47,529 nucleotides of DNA, from NCBI GenBank assembly GCA_017938695.1, contig JAGBBA010000002.1, forward strand, positions 1 through 47,529, written 5' to 3'. Source of the stretch: Clostridia bacterium (GTDB taxonomy: Bacteria; Bacillota; Clostridia; Christensenellales; Aristaeellaceae). The position numbers were made by a program, and so were the translations under genes. Under the pieces are notes generated by a model, which worked only from the letters and a program-made list of their open reading frames with translations, made no database searches and had not been told where the DNA came from. Below are positions 36,282 to 44,700 of this stretch, one piece after another (within the stretch, counting starts at the first letter, position 1; each line of letters begins with the position of its first letter).

Positions 36282-36379
36282 ATGGGACAGATGTGGACCA
36301 TCCGTCCCATTTTGCGACAGATGCGGCAAAGTGTTACACTTTGGGACAAACGGCAGGAAGTGTCCCTTGTTGCTGTCCC
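36282..36379. promoter_or_regulatory. GGGAC/GTCCC operators between the divergent radical SAM genes
   Basis: Two inverted repeats: ATGGGAC (36282-36288)/GTCCCAT (36304-36310) with a 15-base spacer, and GGGACA (36343-36348)/TGTCCC (36361-36366) with a 12-base spacer. A further TGTCCC half-site lies at 36374. The second repeat has the same layout as the one at 38816-38839 in front of the P-type ATPase. I infer binding by the TetR/DhaS-like regulator encoded at 37481-38026. Confidence 0.65.
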
Positions 36380-36426
36380 CGATCCCGGTTAATCTATCCG
36401 TACTATGACCATCGGAGGAAAGCATC

Positions 36427-37437
36427 ATGGCGGCAAGCACCAACCGCATTCTGATCGAGACCTTTGTCCGCAAGGCGCTGCGGGATGTCCAGTCCGCGCC
36501 GGAGCGGAGCATCCGCAATCTGGTGGATATGGGGCTGACCTTCAGCAAGGGGCGGTTCCAGACCCGGCTGTTCCAGAGCGTGCAGCATATGCTGACGGAT
36601 GAACACAGTGCCTATTATCCGCTGGTTCGCAACATCGTGACCAATGTGGAGCATGACCGGCTGCTGAACTTTGGCATGAACGTGGGATACAACAGCTGCA
36701 CCCTGGGCGCAAGAAGAATCAGGCAGATCGAAGCCGAAGAGGGCTTCAACATTCCGTGGACGCTGTATCTGGAAATCGACAAGGCGACCTTCACGCAGCA
36801 TCAGACGGACTATGATGACCTGATCTGCCAGGGCAAGGAGCTGGGCATCTACACCTGGTTCATTTCTGCAGGCGATCTGTGTACGGAGCTGTTTGACCTG
36901 CTGGTGAAGCACGACGACTGCGCTTTTGCCCTGCTGTGCAATGCCGAGAGCCTCACCGACGAGATGCTGGAGGAGCTTGCCGGACTGCCCCACACGCTGG
37001 TCAGCATAGAGCTGTGCGAACAAGCAGAGGCGTTGTGCAGCGAGCTGCGTCAGCGCAAGCTACTCTACGCCGTCCACAAAACCTATACCAGCAGCGACGT
37101 GCCGGAGATCCTCAATGATGATCTGCTCTACGATACCCAGAGCCTGCAAGCGCCCATCACCGCGCTGATCCCCGGTAAGGACTGCACCGACGCAGAACGC
37201 AAGCAGGTCTTTGACTACATCCTTCGAAAGCGGGAGGGGCAGGATTTCGCCACCATCCTGTGGGATGTGGTGCAGGACGTGCTGGGCATCGACACCATCA
37301 TTTCGGAGGACTGCTGCTCTGCAGGGTTCAAGGCAGACGGAACCTTCTTTGTGCTGGCAGATCAGCGCGATACCAGCGATTGGAATCTGTTCCGGCATGA
37401 TTTGAAAACGATCTTACAGAGTTGTCTCCAGAAATAA
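36427..37437 (+). CDS. Radical-SAM-like protein lacking the cluster cysteines
   Basis: A 336-residue protein. By eye it aligns along most of its length with the divergent radical SAM enzyme. ALRDVQSAPERSIRNLV matches ALKYIEGNPDENIPKLM. EEGFNIPWTLYLEID (104-118) matches REGCNVPWAILLDP. DLICQGKELGIYTWFISAGD matches SIIRQGKEMGTYFYIYTGGE. KTYTSSDVPEILNDDLLYD matches the CYTSKNYADISSEEFFDYM stretch. The segment that should hold CX3CX2C is missing, GGEP has become AGDL, and the Cys-rich C-terminus is gone. So it cannot bind the SAM cluster and is probably a pseudoenzyme partner or regulator. ATG at 36427 behind GGAGG; a strong terminator follows. Confidence 0.72.
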   Translation: MAASTNRILIETFVRKALRDVQSAPERSIRNLVDMGLTFSKGRFQTRLFQSVQHMLTDEHSAYYPLVRNIVTNVEHDRLLNFGMNVGYNSCTLGARRIRQIEAEEGFNIPWTLYLEIDKATFTQHQTDYDDLICQGKELGIYTWFISAGDLCTELFDLLVKHDDCAFALLCNAESLTDEMLEELAGLPHTLVSIELCEQAEALCSELRQRKLLYAVHKTYTSSDVPEILNDDLLYDTQSLQAPITALIPGKDCTDAERKQVFDYILRKREGQDFATILWDVVQDVLGIDTIISEDCCSAGFKADGTFFVLADQRDTSDWNLFRHDLKTILQSCLQK

Positions 37438-37443
37438 AAATAC

Positions 37444-37475
37444 ACGCGTCGGATGCTGTGTCCGGCGCGTTTTTC
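37444..37475 (+). terminator. Intrinsic terminator after the radical-SAM-like gene
   Basis: ACGCGTCGGA (37444-37453) and TCCGGCGCGT (37461-37470) form a 10-bp stem with one G-T pair, followed by a T-run; A-rich DNA on the left may let it work for the opposing TetR transcript as well. Confidence 0.85.
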
Positions 37476-37480
37476 GTATA

Positions 37481-38026
37481 TCAATCATCATACTTTTTCA
37501 GAATGTACTTGGCGGTGGCAAGGATGCAGGAGAAGAAGTGCGGAATGAATTCCTCCGGCGGCTCGCAGTTTTCGTCCCTGATCCATCGGATGATCGCCCC
37601 CAGCAGCGCATCCAGGAAGAAGGTGATGTAGAAGTCGGGGGCGGTTTCCTCTGCCAGGGCGTCCCGCATCCTGTCCTGCAATATGGGCGCGGCGATTTCC
37701 CGGATATGCTCGCTCAGGGAGTTCTGGCCCTGCACGGAAAGCGCATTGCGATAAAACGCGCGGTTGTCGTAGAGAATACGGAACAGCGTGGTCAGCTCCT
37801 TGACCGACTGATCCGGCGTGCCCTTTTCGATCAGCCCAATGAACTCCATGTCAAAGATCCAGTTCATCAGCTCATACTTATCCTGAAAATGATAGTAGAA
37901 GCTCTTGCGGTTCATGTCGCACTTTTCGCAGATGTCCGCCACGCTGATTTTGGCGAAGGCCGTGGTTTGCATCAGCGTTTTCAGCGCATTGGCCAGCGCG
38001 CGCTTGGTGATGTTCGAGTCAGCCAA
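37481..38026 (-). CDS. TetR-family regulator, DhaS-like
   Basis: A 181-residue regulator starting at TTG 38026, six bases after AAAGGAGGG; no ATG fits. The DNA-binding part reads TKRALANALKTLMQTTAFAKISVADICEKCDMNRKSFYYHFQDKYELMNWIF, the pattern of DhaS-type TetR proteins. As I recall, L. lactis DhaS binds GGACACAT-N6-ATTTGTCC, which is GGACA-N12-TGTCC. That exact geometry occurs twice in this window (36344, 38817). DhaS needs the DhaK-like co-activator DhaQ; the DegV protein nearby has a related fold. Transcribed behind mntP, so under the same Mn riboswitch. Confidence 0.8.
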   Translation of the reverse strand: MADSNITKRALANALKTLMQTTAFAKISVADICEKCDMNRKSFYYHFQDKYELMNWIFDMEFIGLIEKGTPDQSVKELTTLFRILYDNRAFYRNALSVQGQNSLSEHIREIAAPILQDRMRDALAEETAPDFYITFFLDALLGAIIRWIRDENCEPPEEFIPHFFSCILATAKYILKKYDD

Positions 38027-38039
38027 AATACTCCCTCCT

Positions 38040-38597
38040 TTACAGGATGCCCGTATGCTCCAGCAGGATGCAAACACCCATCACCAGCAGGATGATGCCG
38101 CCCGCCATTTCCGCTTTGGACTTGTACTTCGCGCCGAACTGGTGGCCGATGCGCACGCCTGCGGCAGAGAACAGGAAGGTGGTCACACCGATCAACAGGA
38201 TGGCCGGAAGGATGGAAACCTTCATGAAAGCGAAGGTCACGCCCACGGCCAGCGCATCAATGCTGTCGGCGATCGCCAGCGGGAACATGGCCTTTGCGGA
38301 GAAATCCGCATCCAGCTTTTCTGTATCGCCCCGGGCTTCGCGGATCATGTTGACGCCGATGATCGCCAGCAGCGCAAAGGACAGCCAGGGAGCAGCCTTG
38401 GTGACAGCATCGGCAAAGGTACTGCCCAGCAGATAGCCGAGCAGCGGCATCAGCGCCTGTGCGCCGCCGAACCACAAGCCGGTGATGGCCATGTGTTTCT
38501 TCTCCAGCTTTTCCACGCTCAATCCTTTGCAGATGGCGATGGCAAAGGCGTCCATCGAAACGCCGACGGCCACCACAAACAGCTCCCACATGCTCAT
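38040..38597 (-). CDS. mntP: Manganese efflux protein MntP
   Basis: A 185-residue membrane protein with six helices that exports Mn2+. Marks: VAVGVSMDAFAIAICKGL in helix 1 and LAIADSIDALAVGVTFAF in helix 4, the two-fold repeated Asp motif of the MntP (DUF204) family. Start at 38597 with GGAGG seven bases upstream. It follows a leader with a yybP-ykoY Mn riboswitch, which settles the metal. The TetR gene follows after 13 bases in the same operon. Confidence 0.93.
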   Translation of the reverse strand: MSMWELFVVAVGVSMDAFAIAICKGLSVEKLEKKHMAITGLWFGGAQALMPLLGYLLGSTFADAVTKAAPWLSFALLAIIGVNMIREARGDTEKLDADFSAKAMFPLAIADSIDALAVGVTFAFMKVSILPAILLIGVTTFLFSAAGVRIGHQFGAKYKSKAEMAGGIILLVMGVCILLEHTGIL

Positions 38598-38641
38598 GCG
38601 TATTCCTCCGATCTTCTCCTGTGTTTATCTTTCCCTGATAT

Positions 38642-38753
38642 AAAAACAGACGAGACCCCACCTGCCGCAGCAGATAAGTCTCGTCATTTCAGATGCAGCC
38701 AGGAATCGCTTCCAGAATGTTGACGGCATCACACATTGTGTTGACTACTCCCT
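38642..38753 (-). ncRNA. yybP-ykoY manganese riboswitch with terminator
   Basis: On the minus strand the leader starts with GGGAGTAG (38752-38745), then GTCAACATTCTGG and later GACGAGAC, the conserved strands of the yybP-ykoY aptamer. GACGAGAC (38685-38678) can also pair with GTCTCGTC (38656-38649), which is followed by TGTTTTT, a terminator. In this class Mn2+ binding stabilises the aptamer and frees the downstream gene, here mntP. The pairing partners and the order all fit; the inner hairpins were not folded by computation. Confidence 0.88.
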
Positions 38754-38765
38754 TATACCATCTCT

Positions 38766-38794
38766 ACTATATCAGAAAACAAAGGCAGCATCAA
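38766..38794 (-). promoter_or_regulatory. Promoter of mntP-tetR
   Basis: On the minus strand TTGATG (38794-38789), 17 bases and TATAGT (38771-38766). The transcript would start around 38759, a few bases before the riboswitch aptamer. Confidence 0.8.
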
Positions 38795-38809
38795 GGCAAA
38801 ATCACGCTA

Positions 38810-38846
38810 ACTTTTTGGACAAATGACGGCATCTGTCCAAAAAAGT
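38810..38846. promoter_or_regulatory. GGACA-N12-TGTCC operator upstream of the P-type ATPase
   Basis: ACTTTTTGGACA (38810-38821) and TGTCCAAAAAAGT (38834-38846) form an almost perfect palindrome with a 12-base spacer. An extra TGTCCA half-site lies at 38892. It sits between the divergent mntP promoter and the ATPase gene. It shares its layout with the site at 36343-36366. Confidence 0.72.
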
Positions 38847-38956
38847 AACAGTATTTCCGATCTGTGAAAAAGTGCGACGCTCCAGGAAAGCTGTCCAATG
38901 CATTTTCTGCGCCGCCTGCCTATACTATGCCTATCAACCAAAAAGGAGGATGTCAC

Positions 38957-41572
38957 TTGCTGCATCATCATGAAACTGCGCAAAGCGTGATCGCTGAGCT
39001 TGACTCCGATCTCCAGCTGGGTCTGAGTGCTCAGCATGTGGAAGCAAGGCAAAGGCAATACGGCGAAAACAAGCTGCAGGAAAAGAAGAAGAAAACCAAC
39101 TGGCAGCGCTTTCTGGATCAGTTCAAGGATGTTATGATCCTGATCCTGATCGCCGCCGCTGCGATCTCCTTTGTGATCGCCTGTGTGGAGGGCAATCCCA
39201 AGGAATTCTTTGAGCCGGTGCTGATCCTGCTGATCGTCATCATGAATGCGGTGATGGGCGTGATGCAGGAGAGCAAGGCCGAAAAGGCGCTGGATGCACT
39301 CAAGAGCCTGTCCGCGCCCCATGCCCGAGTCATCCGCGACGGCACGGAGGAAGTGATCGACGCTTCCCAGCTGGTTCCCGGCGACATCATCCGGCTGGAA
39401 GCGGGCGACTTTGTTCCGGCGGATGCACGGCTCATCCGTAGCATCAGCCTGAAGAGCGAGGAATCCGCCCTCACCGGCGAATCTGTTCCTTCTGAAAAGG
39501 ATGCGGATGTGGTCGTGGCGGAGGACGCGCCCCTGGGTGACCGCACCAACATGGTGTTCTCCGGCTGCTCCATCACCTACGGCACGGCGACTGCCATCGT
39601 CACCGCCACGGGCATGAACACGGAGATGGGCAAGATCGCCAACCTGCTGGACAACGAGGAAGAAGGCCAGACGCCCCTGCAGCAGAAGCTGGCGCAGCTG
39701 GGCAAGTACCTGGGCATCCTCGCGCTGGCGGCCTGTGCCATCATCTTCGTGGTGGGCCTGACCAACGGCATCCCGGTGATGGAGATCTTCATGACCGCCG
39801 TTTCGCTGGCGGTGTCCGCCATTCCCGAGGGCTTGCCCGCCATCGTCACCATCGTGCTGTCCATCGGTGTGCAGCGCATGGTGAAGAAGAACGCCATCAT
39901 CCGCCGCCTGCCTGCGGTGGAGACCCTGGGCAGCGCGTCCATCATCTGCTCCGACAAGACCGGCACCCTGACGCAGAACCGAATGACGCTGGTGCAGGCC
40001 TATCTGGACAAGGGCGAGAAGAAGGAAGGCATCAGCAGCGCCAATTCTGCGGAGGTGCGGGAGCTGCTGCGCTACGGCACGCTGTGCTGCGACGGCTCCG
40101 TGTCCTTCCATGGCACGGAGGAGAAGCACATCGGCGATCCCACCGAGACTGCTATCGTTCTGGCCGCCCACAAAAACGGCATGCCTAAAGACGAGCTGAC
40201 CCGCCAGTATCCGCGCCTGGCAGAGATTCCCTTCGACTCCGACCGCAAGCTGATGACCACTGTCTGCCAGATAGAGGGTAAGCTGGTCGCCATTGTGAAG
40301 GGCGCCTTCGACGTGATGGCTCCCCGCTGCATCGCCGGGGATATGCAAGCCGCCCGCAAGGTCAATGATGAAATGAGCAGCAACGCCCTGCGTGTGCTGG
40401 CCATCGCAACCCGCGAGCTGGACGAAATGCCCGCCGAGATCACCCCGGATGTGCTGGAAAAGGACCTGACCTTCCTGGGTCTGGTGGGCATGATCGACCC
40501 GCCGCGCCCGGAGGCCAAGGAAGCCGTCAAGACCTGCCGCAAGGCCGGTATCAAGCCTGTGATGATCACCGGCGACCATGTGGTGACCGCCTCCGCCATT
40601 GCCCGTGAGCTGGGCATTCTTGAGAAAAACGACCGTGCCATCACCGGCGCAGAGCTGGACGCCATGACCGACGCCGAACTGGATGCGCAGGTGGAGAAGA
40701 TCTCCGTGTACGCCCGCGTATCACCTGAAAACAAGATCCGCATCGTAAAGGCATGGCAGCGCAAGGGTCAGGTGGTCTCCATGACCGGCGACGGCGTGAA
40801 CGATGCGCCAGCCCTGAAGGCTGCGGATATCGGCTGCGCCATGGGCATCACCGGCACCGATGTTGCCAAGGGCGCTGCGGACATGACCCTGACCGATGAC
40901 AACTTCGCCACCATCGTGGACGCTGTCCGTGAGGGACGCGGTATCTATGCCAACATCCGCAAGGTGGTGGGCTTCCTGCTGGGCACCAACATCGGCGAGG
41001 TCATCACCGTATTCGTGGCTATGCTGCTGTGGCACAAAACGCCGCTGCTGTCCATGCAGCTTTTGTGGATCAACCTGGTCACCGACAGCCTGCCTGCCAT
41101 CGCGCTGGGCATGGAGGCGGTGGAGGACGACATCATGGAGCAGCGCCCCAAGCCCAAGAACGAGGGCATCTTCGCTCATGGCTTGGGTCTGCGGACGGTC
41201 ATCCAGGGCGTGATGTTCGGTACGCTATCGCTGATCGCATTCTGGCTGGGCGAGAAGCTCACCGGTGTGCTGGAAGGCGGCCAGACCATGGCCTTCATGG
41301 TGCTGGCGCTCAGTCAGGTGGTGCAGGCGTTCAACATGCGCTCTGAGCACTCCCTGTTCAAGATCGGCCCCTTCACCAACAGGAAGCTGAACATGGCGGC
41401 ATTGGCTTCGGTGCTTCTGGTCGCGCTGGTGGCGTTCACGCCCCTGCGCGGTGCATTCGGGTTGATCGTCCTGCCCGGCAAGTGCTACGCCATTGCGCTG
41501 GGGCTGATCCTCGTACCGCTGCTGACCATGGAATGCTCCAAGGCGTTCGGGCTGACGAAGCATCACAGGTAA
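38957..41572 (+). CDS. P-type Ca2+/Mn2+ exporting ATPase (PII-A type)
   Basis: An 871-residue P-type ATPase from TTG 38957, seven bases after AAAAAGGAGG. An in-frame ATG at 38926 lies ahead of that ribosome site and is unlikely. Order: N-terminal cation ATPase region, M1-M2, actuator with LTGESVPSEKD, M4 with IPEGLPAIVT, CSDKTGTLTQNRM (phosphorylated Asp), N domain with VKGAFDVMAPRC, TGDGVNDAPALK, and M6 with WINLVTDSLPA. PEGLP plus NLVTD place it with SERCA/PMR1-like pumps that move Ca2+ and often Mn2+. Its neighbour mntP and the shared control region favour a Mn2+ role. A candidate -10 TATACT lies at 38921-38926. Confidence 0.92.
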   Translation: MLHHHETAQSVIAELDSDLQLGLSAQHVEARQRQYGENKLQEKKKKTNWQRFLDQFKDVMILILIAAAAISFVIACVEGNPKEFFEPVLILLIVIMNAVMGVMQESKAEKALDALKSLSAPHARVIRDGTEEVIDASQLVPGDIIRLEAGDFVPADARLIRSISLKSEESALTGESVPSEKDADVVVAEDAPLGDRTNMVFSGCSITYGTATAIVTATGMNTEMGKIANLLDNEEEGQTPLQQKLAQLGKYLGILALAACAIIFVVGLTNGIPVMEIFMTAVSLAVSAIPEGLPAIVTIVLSIGVQRMVKKNAIIRRLPAVETLGSASIICSDKTGTLTQNRMTLVQAYLDKGEKKEGISSANSAEVRELLRYGTLCCDGSVSFHGTEEKHIGDPTETAIVLAAHKNGMPKDELTRQYPRLAEIPFDSDRKLMTTVCQIEGKLVAIVKGAFDVMAPRCIAGDMQAARKVNDEMSSNALRVLAIATRELDEMPAEITPDVLEKDLTFLGLVGMIDPPRPEAKEAVKTCRKAGIKPVMITGDHVVTASAIARELGILEKNDRAITGAELDAMTDAELDAQVEKISVYARVSPENKIRIVKAWQRKGQVVSMTGDGVNDAPALKAADIGCAMGITGTDVAKGAADMTLTDDNFATIVDAVREGRGIYANIRKVVGFLLGTNIGEVITVFVAMLLWHKTPLLSMQLLWINLVTDSLPAIALGMEAVEDDIMEQRPKPKNEGIFAHGLGLRTVIQGVMFGTLSLIAFWLGEKLTGVLEGGQTMAFMVLALSQVVQAFNMRSEHSLFKIGPFTNRKLNMAALASVLLVALVAFTPLRGAFGLIVLPGKCYAIALGLILVPLLTMECSKAFGLTKHHR

Positions 41573-41580
41573 CATACGCG

Positions 41581-41621
41581 GCGGCTGTCTGATTGCAGGC
41601 AGCCGCTGTTGTGCTGTTTTT
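41581..41621 (+). terminator. Terminator after the P-type ATPase
   Basis: GCGGCTGTCTG (41581-41591) and CAGGCAGCCGC (41596-41606) pair with one T-G wobble around a 4-base loop. The following DNA is T-rich, with a T-run at 41617-41621. Confidence 0.72.
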
Positions 41622-41719
41622 CTGATGTTTTTTCAGACAGCAATTCATGAAAAATTCACCCGATCGACTAAAATAGACATGTTGATTGTATACATACGCA
41701 CGAGTACAGGAATGATGTT

Positions 41720-44700
41720 ATGAACCAAGACACAACCATGAAGACTTATCAGGCCGGCATCGACGTGGGCTCCACCACCGTCAAGCTGGTGATTCTGGAT
41801 GAAAAGGGAGATCTTATTTTCGGCGAATACCGCCGCCATATGGCGCAGACCCAGCAGACCCTGGCGCAGCTTTTGCGGGAGGCGCAGGCAAAACTGGGCA
41901 ACTGCGCGCTGAAGGTGTGCATCACAGGCTCCGGCGCGATCAACCTGGGCAAGGCACTCAACATCAGCTTTGTTCAGGAGGTGGTGGCGGTGGCCGCTGC
42001 CCTCCAACACGCTGCGCCCCAGACAGACGTAGCCATCGAGCTGGGCGGCGAGGATGCGAAGATCATCTACTTCACCGGCGGCCTGGAGGAACGCATGAAC
42101 GGCGTGTGCGCAGGCGGCACCGGCTCCTTTATTGACCAGATGGCCGCCCTTTTGCAGACCGACGCGGAAGGGCTGAACAACGAGGCCAAGGCTTATCAGC
42201 GGATCTATCCCATTGCCGCCCGCTGCGGCGTGTTTGCCAAGACGGACATCCAGCCGCTGATCAACGAAGGCGCGGCGCGCGCTGACCTGGCGGCGTCCAT
42301 CTTTCAGGCAGTGGTCAACCAGACCATCTCCGGCCTGGCCTGCGGCAAGCCCATCCGCGGGCATGTGGCATTCCTGGGTGGCCCGCTGCACTTCCTGACC
42401 GAGCTGCAGGCCGCCTTCGTCCGCACGCTGAACCTGACGAAGGAGACCACCATCGACCTGGAGAACAGCCACCTCTTTGCAGCCATGGGCGCAGCGATGG
42501 AGGCAGTCCATGCCGAAGCAGTACCGCTGACTGATCTGGCCGCCCATTTGTCACAGGGCGTGGACATGGCCTTCGAGCTGAAGCGACTTGATCCGCTGTT
42601 TGCCGACCGGGATGAATACATCGCCTTCATCGCCCGGCACGACCACGCCACCGTCCGCAAGGCTGCGCTGTCGGACTATACCGGCGACTGCTTCCTGGGC
42701 ATCGACGCAGGTTCCACCACCACCAAGGCAGCGCTGATCGGCACGGAGGGTCAGCTGCTGTTCAGCTATTATGCCAACAATCAGGGCAACCCCATCCGAA
42801 CGGCCATGGAGGCCATGGCACTGCTGCAAAAACAGATGCCTGCCACCGCCCACATCGCCCGCGCCTGCTCCACCGGCTATGGTGAAACGCTGCTGAAGTC
42901 CGCCTTTTCCCTGGACGAAGGCGAGGTGGAGACCATCGCCCACTGCACCGCCGCCGCTTTCTTCGACCCGAAGGTGGACTGTGTGCTGGACATCGGCGGG
43001 CAAGACATGAAGTGCATCCGCCTGCGGGAGGACTGTGTGGATTCGGTGATGCTTAACGAGGCCTGCTCCTCCGGCTGCGGGTCGTTCATCGAGAGCTTCG
43101 CCAATTCGCTGGGGTATACCGCCCACGACTTCGCCCGGGAGGCGCTCTTTGCCGAGCATCCCATCGACCTGGGCACCCGCTGCACGGTGTTCATGAACTC
43201 CAATGTGAAGCAGGCGCAGAAGGAGGGCGCGCCGGTGGCGGACATCTCCGCAGGCCTGGCGTACTCCGTGATCAAGAACGCGCTGTACAAGGTCATCAAG
43301 CTGGCGGACGTGTCCGAGCTGGGCAAGCATATCGTGGTGCAGGGCGGCACGTTCCACAATCAGGCGGTGCTGCGGGCGTTTGAAAAGATCGCCGGGGTAG
43401 AGGTCACCTGCCCGGATATTGCCGGTATGATGGGTGCATTTGGCGCGGCGCTGATCGCTCGCAGCCGCTACGCAGGTCAGCCCAGCACCATGCTGCCTCT
43501 GGAGGACATCGCCCACCTGGAATATACCACCGCTACCGCCCGCTGCAAGGGCTGCACCAACCGCTGTACCCTGACCATCAACACCTTTCCCGGCGGCAGA
43601 AAGCACATCACCGGAAACCGCTGCGAGAAGGGGCTGGGGACAACAAACAGCGGCCCCAAAGGTGAAAATCTGGTGGAATACAAGCGCCAGCGACTGTTTC
43701 AGTATGAGCCGCTGACGGAAGCGGAGGTGCGTCGCGGCACGGTGGGATTGCCCCGGGTGCTGAACATGTACGAGAACTATCCCTTCTGGGCGACCTTCTT
43801 CCGAGAGCTGGGCATCCGTGCGGTGCTGTCGCCCTTATCCACGCGCAAGCTCTACGAGCTGGGCATGGAGTCCATTCCTTCTGAGTCGGAGTGCTACCCG
43901 GCTAAGCTGGCTCACGGCCATGTGCAATGGCTGATCGACCAGGGCGTGAAGACCATCTTCCACCCCTGCGTTTTCTATGAGCATCAAGAGAGCGACGCGG
44001 CCCAGAACCACTACAACTGTCCCATCGTGGTTTCCTACGCGGAGAACCTGAAAAACAACGTGGAGGCCATCACCTCCGGCGAGGTGCATTACGTCCGCCC
44101 GTTCATCGCTTTCACCAGCGAGCAGACCGCCGCCCAGCGCCTGATCGACGTGTGCGCAAAGGAATGGAACATTCCTGCCAATGAGGTCACCGCAGCCGTC
44201 CATGCCGCATGGGCTGAGCAGCAGCACGCCAAGGAGGACATCCGCCAAAGGGGCGCTGCGCTGCTGAAATCCATGGAGGAACGCGGAGAGTGCGGCATCG
44301 TGCTGGCGGGCCGCCCCTACCACATCGATCCGGAGATCAACCACGGCATCCCGGAGCTGATCGCCTCCTATGGCCTGCACGTCTTCACTGAGGACAGCCT
44401 GCCCCAACTGAACAGCAGCGAGCGTCCGTTGCGGGTGCTGGATCAATGGGTGTACCATTCCCGGCTGTACAATGCGGCGGAGTTCGTCAGCGCCCGCGAC
44501 GACCTGGAATTGGTGCAGCTCAACTCTTTTGGCTGCGGGTTGGACGCGGTAACCACCGATCAGGTGAACGACATTCTGACGGGGAGCAACAAGCTCTATA
44601 CCGTCCTCAAGATCGACGAGGTGAACAACCTGGGCGCGGTGCGCATTCGCATCCGCAGCCTGCTGGCCGCCATGAAGCTACGCCGGGAGCAGAAAATCAC

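Noticed and set aside
38864-38956. N-terminal extension of the P-type ATPase
   Set aside because: The added residues would cover the promoter and ribosome site. TTG 38957 fits the AAAAAGGAGG spacing.
38807-40579. A 590-codon open frame antisense to the P-type ATPase gene
   Set aside because: Antisense shadow without a ribosome site; it would also cover the ATPase control region.
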